Shown piece after piece: positions 53,408 through 62,274 of a stretch of 64,000 nt of DNA; positions within the stretch are counted from its first letter, which is position 1; every line of letters begins with the position of its first letter. Under the pieces are notes generated by a model. It was not told the DNA's origin and did not search any database. It saw only the letters and a list, made by a program, of their open reading frames with translations. The DNA comes from G965195345 sp965277625 (GTDB lineage: Bacteria; Pseudomonadota; Gammaproteobacteria; CAKMZV01): NCBI GenBank assembly GCA_965277625.1, contig OZ255827.1, positions 682,001 through 746,000 on the forward strand, in the 5' to 3' direction. Both the position numbers and the translations under genes were made by a program.

Positions 53408-54832
53408 ATGATTCGAACAAGATTTGCACCAAGTCCCACGGGAGAAATGCACGTTGGCAATGCCCGTACAGCCCTTTTTAACGCATTGTTGGCAAAAAGT
53501 GTTGACGGCGGTCAGTTTGTTCTGCGCATTGAAAACACAGACGTTGAGCGTTCAAAGGTTCAGTTCGAACAACAATTGCAACAAGATCTCACTGCCTTGG
53601 GCATCGATTGGGATGAAGGCGATAGCAAAGGTGGGCCGTATGCGCCGTACAATCAAAAAGCACGTCGTGCGCTTTATGAATCATTTTTAAATACCTTGTT
53701 GGAACAAGGATTAGCCTATCCGTGTTTCTGCACCCAAGACGATTTAAAAGCCATGCGCTTGGAGCAAAAATTGGCCGGCATTCCGCCTCGATACGATGGG
53801 CGCTGGGCAGACGCTGACCCAGCTGTGGTCGCCCAGAAAAAAGCAGACAAAGTGCCCTACTCAATCCGTTTTAAAGTGCCTAAAAACCAAACCATTTCTT
53901 TTACCGATTTGGTCAAAGGCATTCAACGCTATAAAACCAATGAGATTGGCGATTTCATCATTGTCAAAGAATCGGGCCAAGCCACTTTCTTTTTCGCCAA
54001 TGCCATAGACGATGCTTTGATGAATATCAGTCATGTCATCAGAGGAGATGACCATTTGACCAATACACCGAGACAACTCATGTTGTTAGAGGCATTGAAT
54101 TTAACCAAACCGCAATATGGGCACATCAGCACCATTTTGGGCAGTGATGGCAAACCATTGTCAAAACGCAATGGCAGTATGAGCATACGCCAAATGATAG
54201 AGCAAGGATGGTTGCCAGAGGCCGTGATCAATTATTTTGCGCGATTGGGGCACTATTACGAAGATAATAATGTGTTAAGTATGAGCCAATTAGCACATCA
54301 ATTTGATCCTAAAAAGCTATCCAAATCTGCGGCAAAATATGATGAAAACCAACTGATTCACTGGCAAAAAGAAGTCTTAAATGGCTTGTCCGATGAATCT
54401 GTATTAGCTTGGATTGAAGAAAAAATATCGGAGGATGTCGCACCAGAAACGTATAACTGTTTTGTCAAAGCCATTCGTCACAATATTTTGAAGCCCGAAG
54501 ATGCGCAGCATTACGCTCAAATAATCTATAATAAAATTGATGCGTTTAAAGATGAATCATTACAGTGTATAATTGAGGCGGGCGATGATTATTTTCAGAT
54601 TGCATGCACGGCATGGGAGCAGATGAAAACGGTAGAAGGAATGTTGACAGCTTTAAAGCAAGCATCCTATAAAGGCAAGGCACTTTTTATGCCTTTGAGG
54701 ATTGCGCTTACTGGACAACATAAAGGACCAGAGTTGGCTAAAATAGTCTCATTGATGGATGAAGCGCTTGTGTTCGATCGACTACAAACAGCCCATCAAC
54801 TATGTATTTCTAAAGAGAGTGCCCAATCATGA
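53408..54832 (+). CDS. gltX: Glutamyl-tRNA synthetase
   Basis: Class I aminoacyl-tRNA synthetase of 474 residues. The HIGH motif reads HVGN in FAPSPTGEMHVGNARTALF and the KMSKS equivalent reads PLSKRNG. TRFAPSP and RIENTD are typical of the GlxRS subfamily. No zinc-binding cysteine cluster stands out. Whether it is discriminating or also charges tRNA-Gln cannot be told by eye. The stop overlaps the next gene by four bases (ATGA). Confidence 0.97.
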   Translation: MIRTRFAPSPTGEMHVGNARTALFNALLAKSVDGGQFVLRIENTDVERSKVQFEQQLQQDLTALGIDWDEGDSKGGPYAPYNQKARRALYESFLNTLLEQGLAYPCFCTQDDLKAMRLEQKLAGIPPRYDGRWADADPAVVAQKKADKVPYSIRFKVPKNQTISFTDLVKGIQRYKTNEIGDFIIVKESGQATFFFANAIDDALMNISHVIRGDDHLTNTPRQLMLLEALNLTKPQYGHISTILGSDGKPLSKRNGSMSIRQMIEQGWLPEAVINYFARLGHYYEDNNVLSMSQLAHQFDPKKLSKSAAKYDENQLIHWQKEVLNGLSDESVLAWIEEKISEDVAPETYNCFVKAIRHNILKPEDAQHYAQIIYNKIDAFKDESLQCIIEAGDDYFQIACTAWEQMKTVEGMLTALKQASYKGKALFMPLRIALTGQHKGPELAKIVSLMDEALVFDRLQTAHQLCISKESAQS

Positions 54833-56151
54833 GTAACCGTTGGACCGAAAAAGAATTTATTAGCATCTTAGAGAATCCCAAAGATGATTTTATGGTCAGC
54901 GATTCGCGCATTCATATGGTTTGTGTGGACAAGCATGCCTATCAGCAACAAAGCCAAACAAAATCTAAATCAAGTGCCAAAGCAAAATTTAAAGACAAAG
55001 ACTTTGAGCATCCCAGTACAGCCATCGAAGCTGAGATTTTGGGTATCACCGTTTATGAATTTTCCGCATTTGAACTGCAAGTGGTGTGGCGCATTATTGA
55101 TGCCGAATATCAAAGATCTTGGGGCATTGCGACAGGTTATAGAGACGTCGTTATTGAAGAAATCGTGGTCCCTGAAAATATAAAAATCTTATCGGATAAG
55201 AGCAATCACCGACCCACGCCTGAGTTCATACAACGGATTGAAAGCATTTTCATGAAACAACATCAAGAATGGAAAATGGAAGCCATGTTGCTACCCATTG
55301 GTCTGCAACCAACGCATTTCTCGGATGAAACCAAATGGGGCATCAAGGACATCAATCCCGTTAAACAAATGCAGATCAAGGATTTTGCCGCTCTGGTCAA
55401 ACACGAAGGCATTCACTTTGAAGGTTGTTTTGTCAAAGAAAATAAAATGTTGGAATTTCAGTACATGCGCGGTTATGCGACGTATAGAGTGGGATCCGAT
55501 ATTGCCAATACGTTCATTTATTTAAACTGGATGGTGCGCATTCGTCAAGAAAATGGCAAAACAAGCCAGCCTGAGGTGGTATTAATCGAGGGTGAAAATA
55601 TTCCTGGTGTGGTTCTTTCGGGCATGGTTTTGACCGACAGCAAAGATCAATACCTTAATGTTTCTCAAGAAATTGTCCATTTGTTAAGAATGCTCAACAA
55701 CCGCAGAGAATGGGTTGATGGCTGTGTGGATTTGTTGATGCAATGGTTTAAGGTCCACAACATCGAGGCGCATAATCACAGCAAGGATGACGACGATGAT
55801 TCAGGTCAATTTCCAAAACAACTGTCGCTATTCAACAGTAATGCTCGCATGCAAACCTATGTGGTCGCCAGTGATAATGACGAAAACTTAACCTTTGATG
55901 GCATACGTTTGGCTCGGGTGATTGATTCTTCTCAAGAGGGTCAATCCCATATTTTAGATCTCTATCAAACCGAGCGCGGGAATTGGGTTTGTTCTCGGCA
56001 ATCCATTTTTGAAGACAAAAATGATCAGGATGAAAATGTGGCCAAAATTTGTAAATCTGAAACAGAGGTTGTTCATTTTTTTGGTTTAGACTCCAAGGCA
56101 AAAAAACTGTATAAACAAGCTAAAATCAATTATTCGCGTCGAGTAAAGTAA
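54829..56151 (+). CDS. Uncharacterised 440-residue protein coupled to gltX
   Basis: I do not recognise this gene. It has no signal peptide or membrane segment and so is probably cytoplasmic. The sequence is mixed alpha/beta with a Lys/Ser/Gln-rich stretch at residues 42-60, an acidic patch (DDDDDSGQ) near residue 325, and a conserved-looking middle (HFEGCFVKENKMLEFQYMRG). The last third contains LSLFNSNARMQTYVVASDND. Coding appears real: long open frame, codon use like its neighbours, and ATGA overlap with gltX. The secreted unknown follows 12 bases later, so it belongs to an operon running to the L,D-transpeptidase gene. Confidence 0.8.
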   Translation: MSNRWTEKEFISILENPKDDFMVSDSRIHMVCVDKHAYQQQSQTKSKSSAKAKFKDKDFEHPSTAIEAEILGITVYEFSAFELQVVWRIIDAEYQRSWGIATGYRDVVIEEIVVPENIKILSDKSNHRPTPEFIQRIESIFMKQHQEWKMEAMLLPIGLQPTHFSDETKWGIKDINPVKQMQIKDFAALVKHEGIHFEGCFVKENKMLEFQYMRGYATYRVGSDIANTFIYLNWMVRIRQENGKTSQPEVVLIEGENIPGVVLSGMVLTDSKDQYLNVSQEIVHLLRMLNNRREWVDGCVDLLMQWFKVHNIEAHNHSKDDDDDSGQFPKQLSLFNSNARMQTYVVASDNDENLTFDGIRLARVIDSSQEGQSHILDLYQTERGNWVCSRQSIFEDKNDQDENVAKICKSETEVVHFFGLDSKAKKLYKQAKINYSRRVK

Positions 56152-56163
56152 GCCATCATACCA

Positions 56164-56880
56164 ATGTCAAAAATCAAAACTTATGTCGTAGGTTTGTTGT
56201 TAATCCTATTGACACCCAGTGCGTTGTCCGAGTCAATTTCTGTTGATGTTTATCATTATATTGAGCAGTCTGGTCAAGATAAACGCCCTGTTCGTTACGT
56301 ATTAAGTGACCGTTACCTACGGATTGATTATGGGGCTGACGATCCCGATTATCTGCTGTTTAATCGCCGTACTAAAAGCATCGTTGTGGTGAATCATCTC
56401 GATAAAACCATCTTGTCGTTTACATCCAGAAAGATCGGCATTCCAAAGGCGCTCACTGGCATAAAAATTCTATTTGCCAAGATAAATAACACAGAAGAGA
56501 CGCCGGGTCTCAGTGGATTCAGCAGTTCACACTATGGTCTGTATGCCAATAATCAGCTGTGTATGACCAGCGTTAATTTAAACATTCCCAAAAACTATCC
56601 ACAACCGCATAAAGACTTTATGGATGCACTCGCAGATTTCAATAAACACATGGGTCAGGTAAGACGGGCAAGTTATGAGCAGACACCATCTTCAGAGTGG
56701 GACTTTTGTGCATCCGTGCTTTTTATCCATTCTCCGAAACTGTTTTTTGACCAAGGACTGCCTTTATATTGGGAATATATTGATGGACGCTTTCAACAGC
56801 TATTGGAGTATGGATTTAATCATTCCGTCAGTGAACACACCTTTGACCTGCCCGATAAATTTCAGCGCATTGCCTTGTAA
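56164..56880 (+). CDS. Uncharacterised exported protein
   Basis: A 238-residue product with a signal peptide (VVGLLLILLTPSALS, cleavage before ESISV). The mature start (VDVYHYIEQSG, VRYVLSDRYLRIDYG, LLFNRRTKSIVVVNHLDKTI) has the strand pattern of DUF4412-like or outer-membrane-lipoprotein-like proteins that bind a hydrophobic ligand, but I cannot assign a family. Two Cys (residues about 137 and 181) could form a disulphide. The stop overlaps the HAD phosphatase start by one base (TAATG). Confidence 0.72.
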   Translation: MSKIKTYVVGLLLILLTPSALSESISVDVYHYIEQSGQDKRPVRYVLSDRYLRIDYGADDPDYLLFNRRTKSIVVVNHLDKTILSFTSRKIGIPKALTGIKILFAKINNTEETPGLSGFSSSHYGLYANNQLCMTSVNLNIPKNYPQPHKDFMDALADFNKHMGQVRRASYEQTPSSEWDFCASVLFIHSPKLFFDQGLPLYWEYIDGRFQQLLEYGFNHSVSEHTFDLPDKFQRIAL

Positions 56881-57542
56881 TGACCGTTGCAATATTTGAT
56901 TTAGACGATACCATCTTACAAGGGGACAGTGCGACCTTGTGGGGTGGCTACATGGTCAACAATGCTTTGGTCACTGATGTCAAGGCGCACCACGAGCAAA
57001 ATCAGCAATTTGATCAAGACTACGCTGCAGGATGTTTGGATGTGATGGCATACTTAAAATTTGTGGTTAAACCGCTGACCACCATGCACCCCGATGACTT
57101 GCTCATACACAGCCATCTATTTGTTGAAAAATCAATCCGCCCCTTAATAAGACCCTTGGCTTTGGATAAGATGCGGTGGCATAAAAAACAGGGTCACCGA
57201 GTGGTTATCGCCACTTCAACGATCAATTTTATTGCGACACCAATTGCCGATATATGCGGAGCTGATGCGCTGATTTCAACTGAATTAGAGCAAGTGGCCG
57301 ACCATTTTACTGGTGTCGTTGTAGGGGAACCCACCTATGGTGTCAACAAGGTGACGGCCTTAAAGCAATGGATGAGCGATCACGATGAATCTTGGACCAA
57401 TAGTTATGGCTATACAGATTCTCATGTTGATTTGCCTTTGCTCAGTGCGGTACAGAATCCAGTGGCTGTCAATCCGGATACACGTTTGAAAGCGCATGCC
57501 ACAGAAACAGGCTGGCAAATCATCGATTTTTCCATGCATTAG
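56880..57542 (+). CDS. HAD-IB (SerB-like) phosphatase
   Basis: HAD-superfamily phosphatase of 220 residues. Motif I is IFDLDDTIL with the nucleophile Asp and the acid Asp two residues on, motif II is VIATSTINFIATPI, and motif IV is YGYTDSHVDLPLL. The order and the long helical cap after motif I (HEQNQQFDQDYAAG) match the HAD-IB group that holds phosphoserine phosphatase, CicA and phosphoethanolamine phosphatases. The substrate is unknown. It is coupled to the upstream gene by a one-base overlap and followed by queH nine bases later. Confidence 0.88.
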   Translation: MTVAIFDLDDTILQGDSATLWGGYMVNNALVTDVKAHHEQNQQFDQDYAAGCLDVMAYLKFVVKPLTTMHPDDLLIHSHLFVEKSIRPLIRPLALDKMRWHKKQGHRVVIATSTINFIATPIADICGADALISTELEQVADHFTGVVVGEPTYGVNKVTALKQWMSDHDESWTNSYGYTDSHVDLPLLSAVQNPVAVNPDTRLKAHATETGWQIIDFSMH

Positions 57543-57551
57543 ATTCCTTGG

Positions 57552-58250
57552 ATGATGAAAATGGATAATGCCCAAGAAAAACTCAAACTGAAAAATTATC
57601 AAAGACCGACCAAACTTGATTCACCCAATGGTGATCAAAAGATTTTGTTACATTCTTGTTGTGCGCCGTGTGCGGGCGAAGTTATATTGGCTTTGAAAGC
57701 CGCTGGTTACGAGCAAACGGTCTTTTTCTATAATCCCAATATCCATCCACAAGAAGAGTATCTTATCCGTAAAGCAGATAATAAGAAATTCTGCGATAAA
57801 CATAATATTCCTTGCATAGACGGCGATTATGATCGTGATCAATGGTTTGAACAAACTCAAGGCATGGAATGGGAGCCTGAGCGAGGAAAGCGTTGTAGCG
57901 CGTGCTTTGACATGCGTTTTGTGGAGACCGCCAAATACGCTTCTGCCAAAGGCTGGCGGCTGATCAGTTCGACCTTAGGTATTTCCCGTTGGAAAGACAT
58001 GGATCAAATCAATGCTTCGGGCTTGAAAGCAGCGCAGTTATTTCCAAACATTGAATACTGGACCTTTAATTGGCGCAAGCAGGGCGGCGCTACTCGGATG
58101 ATTGAATTATCCAAACAAGAACAGTTTTATCAACAAGAATATTGTGGCTGTGTGTATAGCTTAAGAGATACCAATCGTTGGCGCCAGAAACATGATCGTC
58201 CCAGAATTGTCAGAGGAGTCAAATTTTATGGCAAGGGTGGTTTTGACTAA
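57552..58250 (+). CDS. queH: Epoxyqueuosine reductase QueH
   Basis: Reduces epoxyqueuosine to queuosine in tRNA, replacing the cobalamin enzyme QueG. The 232-residue protein has the vicinal cysteines LLHSCCAPCAGE, NPNIHPQEEYLIRK, and the second pair in GKRCSACFDMR, followed by STLGISRWKD, all typical of the QueH (DUF208) family. ATG codons at 57555 and 57561 are alternative starts. Together with queA it supports a complete late queuosine pathway. Its 3' end overlaps the next gene by 23 bases. Confidence 0.93.
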   Translation: MMKMDNAQEKLKLKNYQRPTKLDSPNGDQKILLHSCCAPCAGEVILALKAAGYEQTVFFYNPNIHPQEEYLIRKADNKKFCDKHNIPCIDGDYDRDQWFEQTQGMEWEPERGKRCSACFDMRFVETAKYASAKGWRLISSTLGISRWKDMDQINASGLKAAQLFPNIEYWTFNWRKQGGATRMIELSKQEQFYQQEYCGCVYSLRDTNRWRQKHDRPRIVRGVKFYGKGGFD

Positions 58251-59718
58251 GTTAGCCCTTGCAGCATTGCTGTTGGTTGCTGTGAGTGCTTGCACTTCTG
58301 AGACTAAGCCAAAAGCGGATGTTTCATTTGGTCTTTCTAATCTGCCACGAACTTTGGACGTGCGTCATGCCACAGATGCCAGCTCATTCAGAATATTACA
58401 GCTCCTTTATCAGGCACCAGTTCGTTTTAATGACCGCTACGAAGCCATTCCTTGGCTATGCACCTGGCAAAAATTAACCCATAAGCACTTTCGTTTTTCC
58501 ATCAAAGGTCAGCCACAATTTGAATCTGGCGCACCACTCACCAGTCATGATATTAAAGCCACCTATGAGTCGGTTTTAGACAAAAAAACAGCGTCGCCAC
58601 ATAGGGGCAGCCTCAGTCATATAGAGCGTATTGTGATCGTGGATGAATCAACGGTTGATTTTCACCTATCTCGATCCGATCCGCTGTTTCCATCGGTGTT
58701 AACCATTGGCGTATTACCCCAATCTTGGATCAAACAACCCGTCGATCAACCTTCGGTCAACGGCGCCTTTCGATTTTTATCGCCATGGGATGGAGACGGG
58801 GACATTTGGTTGGAAAATCGTGACAATGGCACGGTGTTACGCTTTATTGAAAGCCGAGACCCTACGACGCGCGCGCTAAAATTACTGAAAGGTGAGGTGG
58901 ATGTATTACAAAACAACCTGCCACCTGAGTTGATCCAATGGTTGTCAAAACGCGAAGAGCTTGAGGTGCGCACCAAAGCTGGGAGCACTTTTTCCTACTT
59001 GGGTTTTAATCTCAACGATCCAGTGACTAGCCAATTCGATGTGCGTCGTGCCATTGCCCACGCCATTGACAGAAAGCAACTCATTCAATTTATTTTTGCT
59101 CAAAGTGCAAGAACCAGCGAATCCATCCTAACCCCGGAACATTGGGCTGGCACGCAACTTGCTTCTTATGCATACGATCCTAAAAAAGCCCAAGCCTTAT
59201 TGGCAAATTTGGGCTACTCGTCAACCAATCCCTTAACGATTGTTTATAAAACATCGAAAAATCCCTTCAGACTAAGACTAGCCACCGTCATTCAAGATCA
59301 ATTAAAGAAAAGTTACATCAATCTTGAAATCCGCAGTTTTGATTGGGGCACGTTTTATTCCGATATCAAAGCTGGGCGCTTTCAGCTTTTTTCATTGAGT
59401 TGGGTGGGCATAAAAGGCACTGACATTTTCCGTTATGTATTCCATTCCGACTCGATGCCACCCAAAGGCGCAAACCGTGGGCGTTATCAAAGTGCGGCCG
59501 TTGATGCTTTGATTGAAGCGGCCGAATCAACCGAGGATATTGTAGAAAGAAAAAGACTGTTGGCTGAACTGCAACAAATCATTCACGATGAATTGCCCTA
59601 TGTCCCTTTGTGGTACGAGAACAATACCGCCATTGTTTCTGATCGAATCACGGGTTTTGAATTGAGCAGTGATGGTAATTTTCTATCATTGGCGCATACG
59701 CACAAAAGGATTGAATGA
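58228..59718 (+). CDS. Family 5 extracellular solute-binding lipoprotein
   Basis: Periplasmic binding protein of the peptide/nickel (SBP_bac_5) type, 496 residues. The ATG at 58228 with AGAGGAG upstream gives a lipoprotein signal with lipobox AVSAC; the longer frame from 58192 would place 12 residues before it. Family text includes LDVRHATDASSFRILQLLY, FESGAPLTSHDIKATYESVL, FDVRRAIAHAIDRKQLI and DELPYVPLWYENNTAIV. Binding of short peptides or similar ligands is likely. No permease or ATPase gene is in the window, so it is an orphan. It starts inside queH and its end overlaps the L,D-transpeptidase start. Confidence 0.9.
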   Translation: MARVVLTKLALAALLLVAVSACTSETKPKADVSFGLSNLPRTLDVRHATDASSFRILQLLYQAPVRFNDRYEAIPWLCTWQKLTHKHFRFSIKGQPQFESGAPLTSHDIKATYESVLDKKTASPHRGSLSHIERIVIVDESTVDFHLSRSDPLFPSVLTIGVLPQSWIKQPVDQPSVNGAFRFLSPWDGDGDIWLENRDNGTVLRFIESRDPTTRALKLLKGEVDVLQNNLPPELIQWLSKREELEVRTKAGSTFSYLGFNLNDPVTSQFDVRRAIAHAIDRKQLIQFIFAQSARTSESILTPEHWAGTQLASYAYDPKKAQALLANLGYSSTNPLTIVYKTSKNPFRLRLATVIQDQLKKSYINLEIRSFDWGTFYSDIKAGRFQLFSLSWVGIKGTDIFRYVFHSDSMPPKGANRGRYQSAAVDALIEAAESTEDIVERKRLLAELQQIIHDELPYVPLWYENNTAIVSDRITGFELSSDGNFLSLAHTHKRIE

Positions 59719-60215
59719 TGTATATCGTCGTGGATATTGCTTTGCAAAAATTGTGGCTTTATGCGCAAAAAGAAGGCGCTGTTATTCAATCATTCCCGAT
59801 CAGTAGCGCCAAAAATGGGGTAAGTGAAATTGAAAACAGTTTTGGCACCCCGCGCGGTCGTCACAAAATTGCTGAGAAAATCGGCACGGGGTGTTTAGCT
59901 AATACGGTCTTTGTTGGTCGGAAACCCACAGGCGAATACTACTCAGAACAACTGAACCAGCAGTACCCTGATAGAGATTGGATATTGACGCGTATTCTGC
60001 GATTAGACGGTTTAGAGCCAGGTTTTAATCAAGGCGTCACAGCAAGTGGCGCATGTTGTGATTCTTTTGCGCGGTACATTTACATACACGGCACGCCAGA
60101 TAGCACCGACTTGAGTCAAGCCAATTCACGCGGGTGCATTCGAATGGCCAATGAGGATGTGATTAAATTATTTGATCAAGTAGCGATTGGTACCATCGTT
60201 GAGATTCGGCCTTAA
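59715..60215 (+). CDS. L,D-transpeptidase (YkuD) family protein without signal peptide
   Basis: YkuD-domain protein of 166 residues. The active site is intact: IYIHGTPDSTDL followed by SRGCIRMANEDV with the catalytic His and Cys. Family enzymes crosslink peptidoglycan (3-3), attach lipoproteins or cleave those bonds, all in the periplasm, yet this product starts directly with the domain (MYIVVDIALQKLWLYAQ) and no signal peptide or anchor is visible, nor is one open upstream because the start overlaps the preceding gene. It ends three bases before the convergent Kunitz gene. Confidence 0.9.
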   Translation: MMYIVVDIALQKLWLYAQKEGAVIQSFPISSAKNGVSEIENSFGTPRGRHKIAEKIGTGCLANTVFVGRKPTGEYYSEQLNQQYPDRDWILTRILRLDGLEPGFNQGVTASGACCDSFARYIYIHGTPDSTDLSQANSRGCIRMANEDVIKLFDQVAIGTIVEIRP

Positions 60216-60218
60216 GCA

Positions 60219-60467
60219 TTACTCCGATTTCAAGCAAATATTGGTGCACGCTTCTTTGGTTTTAAATGGCACACTGCCTGCACAACCACCCCAGATAAAT
60301 ACTTTACACTGATTTTGTCTATTATCAAAATAGTAGTGTTCAAAGTAGGCGCGACATAGACCAGTATCTGGTTTTTGCAAGCAACGTGGATCTTTTTTGT
60401 CTTCAAATGAAGCACAACTGCTAAGCAGTAACAGACCACTCAAGCAGAGCACAATTTTATAAAACAT
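60219..60467 (-). CDS. Small lipoprotein with Kunitz/BPTI-type domain
   Basis: An 82-residue product from the ATG at 60467 (a TTG two codons upstream is less likely). A lipoprotein signal with lipobox LLSSC is followed by a short linker and one Kunitz domain. Cysteine spacing is C-x8-C-x15-C-x7-C-x11-C-x3-C, against C-x8-C-x15-C-x7-C-x12-C-x3-C in bovine trypsin inhibitor, so all six cysteines are kept and one loop is a residue short. The motifs YYFDNRQNQC and FIWGGC are diagnostic. The residue after the second Cys, the P1 site, is Arg, which predicts inhibition of trypsin-like proteases. It follows aspS by 15 bases on the same strand. Confidence 0.88.
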   Translation of the reverse strand: MFYKIVLCLSGLLLLSSCASFEDKKDPRCLQKPDTGLCRAYFEHYYFDNRQNQCKVFIWGGCAGSVPFKTKEACTNICLKSE

Positions 60468-60482
60468 GGGCAAATGAAGGGG

Positions 60483-62237
60483 CTATTTTAATTTCAGCCC
60501 TAACTCTCTTAGTTGCTTTTGATCAATAACACCAGGCGCAGAGGTAAGGGGGCACGCCGAAGATTGTGTTTTCGGAAAAGCAATTACATTGCGAATGCTA
60601 TCTTCACCAGTCAATAGCATGATTAAGCGATCTAATCCAAATGCCATGCCGCCGTGGGGGGGACAACCGTATTGTAGGGCGTTGAGCAGAAAGCCGAACT
60701 TCTGTTCAGCGGCTTCATGACCCAGTCCAAGCAAATTAAAAATCAACCGCTGCATCTCAGGCTGATGGATGCGGATCGAGCCACCGCCAATTTCAATGCC
60801 GTTCAACACTAAGTCATAGGCTTGTGACAGTAATTGGGTTTTATCCTCAAGTGCATTGATCGCCTCAATGCCTACGGTGGGTGCTGTAAAAGGGTGGTGT
60901 AATGCGTTTAAAGTGCCGTTATTGTCCTCAAACATGGGGAAATCTACCACCCAAAGAGGTGCCCAGCCTTGGTCCATTAAGTTCAGGTCTTGAGCAATTT
61001 TAATGCGCAATGCCCCCAAAGATTCATTGACCACAACAGATTTATCCGCACCAAAGAACACCAGATCGCCACTTTTTGCGCCCAATCTGTTGACGATGTT
61101 TAATGCCGCTTCACCTAAGAATTTAATGATTGGCGATTGCAATCCTTCAAGCCCTTGGGATAAATCATTCACTTTAATATAAGCCAGTCCTTTGGCGCCA
61201 TATATGCCAACAAACTCTGTATAAGCATCGATGGTTTTTCGTGTGATGGCATTGCCTTGTGGGACGCACAAAGCTGCAATACGGCATTTCGGGTCTTTGG
61301 CAGGCTCTGCGAATACTTTAAAATCAACGTCTGTTAACAGATCGGCAACGTCAGTCAACTCAAGATTTTGTATTCTAAGATCAGGTCGATCCGTTCCAAA
61401 GCGTTGAATGCATTCGGCATAGGTTAATTGGGGTAGGGGCCCCAGCTCAATCGACTGGGTCAATTTGAACAGGGTCTGTATCATTCCTTCCATTAATGCC
61501 ATGATGTCAGATTGCTCAAGGAAGGATGTTTCCACATCGATCTGAGTAAATTCAGGTTGTCGGTCTGCACGCAAATCTTCATCTCTAAAGCAACGAGAGA
61601 TTTGATAGTAGCGTTCAAATCCACTCATCATGAGCAGTTGTTTGAACAATTGTGGTGACTGTGGTAAAGCAAAAAAATGTCCATTGTGTACGCGACTTGG
61701 CACCAAATAATCACGAGCCCCTTCAGGCGTTGATAAAGTTAGCAAGGGGGTCTCTATGTCGATGAATTGGTGCGATTCCAAGTACTGCCTGACGTGCTGA
61801 GTGACCGAATGACGAAAGCGTAGATTATGTTGCATACGAGCAGAGCGCAAATCCAAATAACGATAACGAAGCCGGACTTCCTCACTCACTGATTCATCAA
61901 TTTGATAGGGCAAGGCTTCAGCCAGGTTGAGCACCGCTAAATCCTCAGTGATCAACTCGACTTCGCCACTGGGCAGCTGTGCATTAACTGTGCCTTCAGG
62001 GCGAGGGTTCACCACACCAGTCACTTGAATGACGCTTTCATTTCGTAATAATTCGGCGTGCTCAAACGATGCTGTATTTGACGGATTGACGACGATTTGA
62101 AGCAACCCGCTGCGGTCGCGCAGATCGATGAATATGACCCCACCATGGTCTCTTTTGCTATTAACCCAACCACAGACGGAAATGGTTTGTGATAATTGAG
62201 CTTTATTGACCTCGCCACAATAATGCGTTCGTTTCAT
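60483..62237 (-). CDS. aspS: Aspartyl-tRNA synthetase
   Basis: Class II synthetase of 584 residues from the ATG at 62237, which has AAGGA about ten bases upstream; the frame is open to 62315, but that part overlaps the DUF502 gene and lacks family similarity. The N-terminal OB fold (VCGWVNSKRDHGGVIFIDLR) is followed by motif 2 (FRDEDLRADRQPEFTQID) and motif 3 (GGMAFGLDRLIMLL). The long bacterial insertion (GAD) domain is present. Whether it is discriminating or also acts on tRNA-Asn is not evident. It overlaps or abuts DUF502 upstream, a common pairing. Confidence 0.97.
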   Translation of the reverse strand: MKRTHYCGEVNKAQLSQTISVCGWVNSKRDHGGVIFIDLRDRSGLLQIVVNPSNTASFEHAELLRNESVIQVTGVVNPRPEGTVNAQLPSGEVELITEDLAVLNLAEALPYQIDESVSEEVRLRYRYLDLRSARMQHNLRFRHSVTQHVRQYLESHQFIDIETPLLTLSTPEGARDYLVPSRVHNGHFFALPQSPQLFKQLLMMSGFERYYQISRCFRDEDLRADRQPEFTQIDVETSFLEQSDIMALMEGMIQTLFKLTQSIELGPLPQLTYAECIQRFGTDRPDLRIQNLELTDVADLLTDVDFKVFAEPAKDPKCRIAALCVPQGNAITRKTIDAYTEFVGIYGAKGLAYIKVNDLSQGLEGLQSPIIKFLGEAALNIVNRLGAKSGDLVFFGADKSVVVNESLGALRIKIAQDLNLMDQGWAPLWVVDFPMFEDNNGTLNALHHPFTAPTVGIEAINALEDKTQLLSQAYDLVLNGIEIGGGSIRIHQPEMQRLIFNLLGLGHEAAEQKFGFLLNALQYGCPPHGGMAFGLDRLIMLLTGEDSIRNVIAFPKTQSSACPLTSAPGVIDQKQLRELGLKLK

Positions 62238-62274
62238 TTTTTGATTGTCCTTGTTTATGGGTTTAAGAGAGCAT

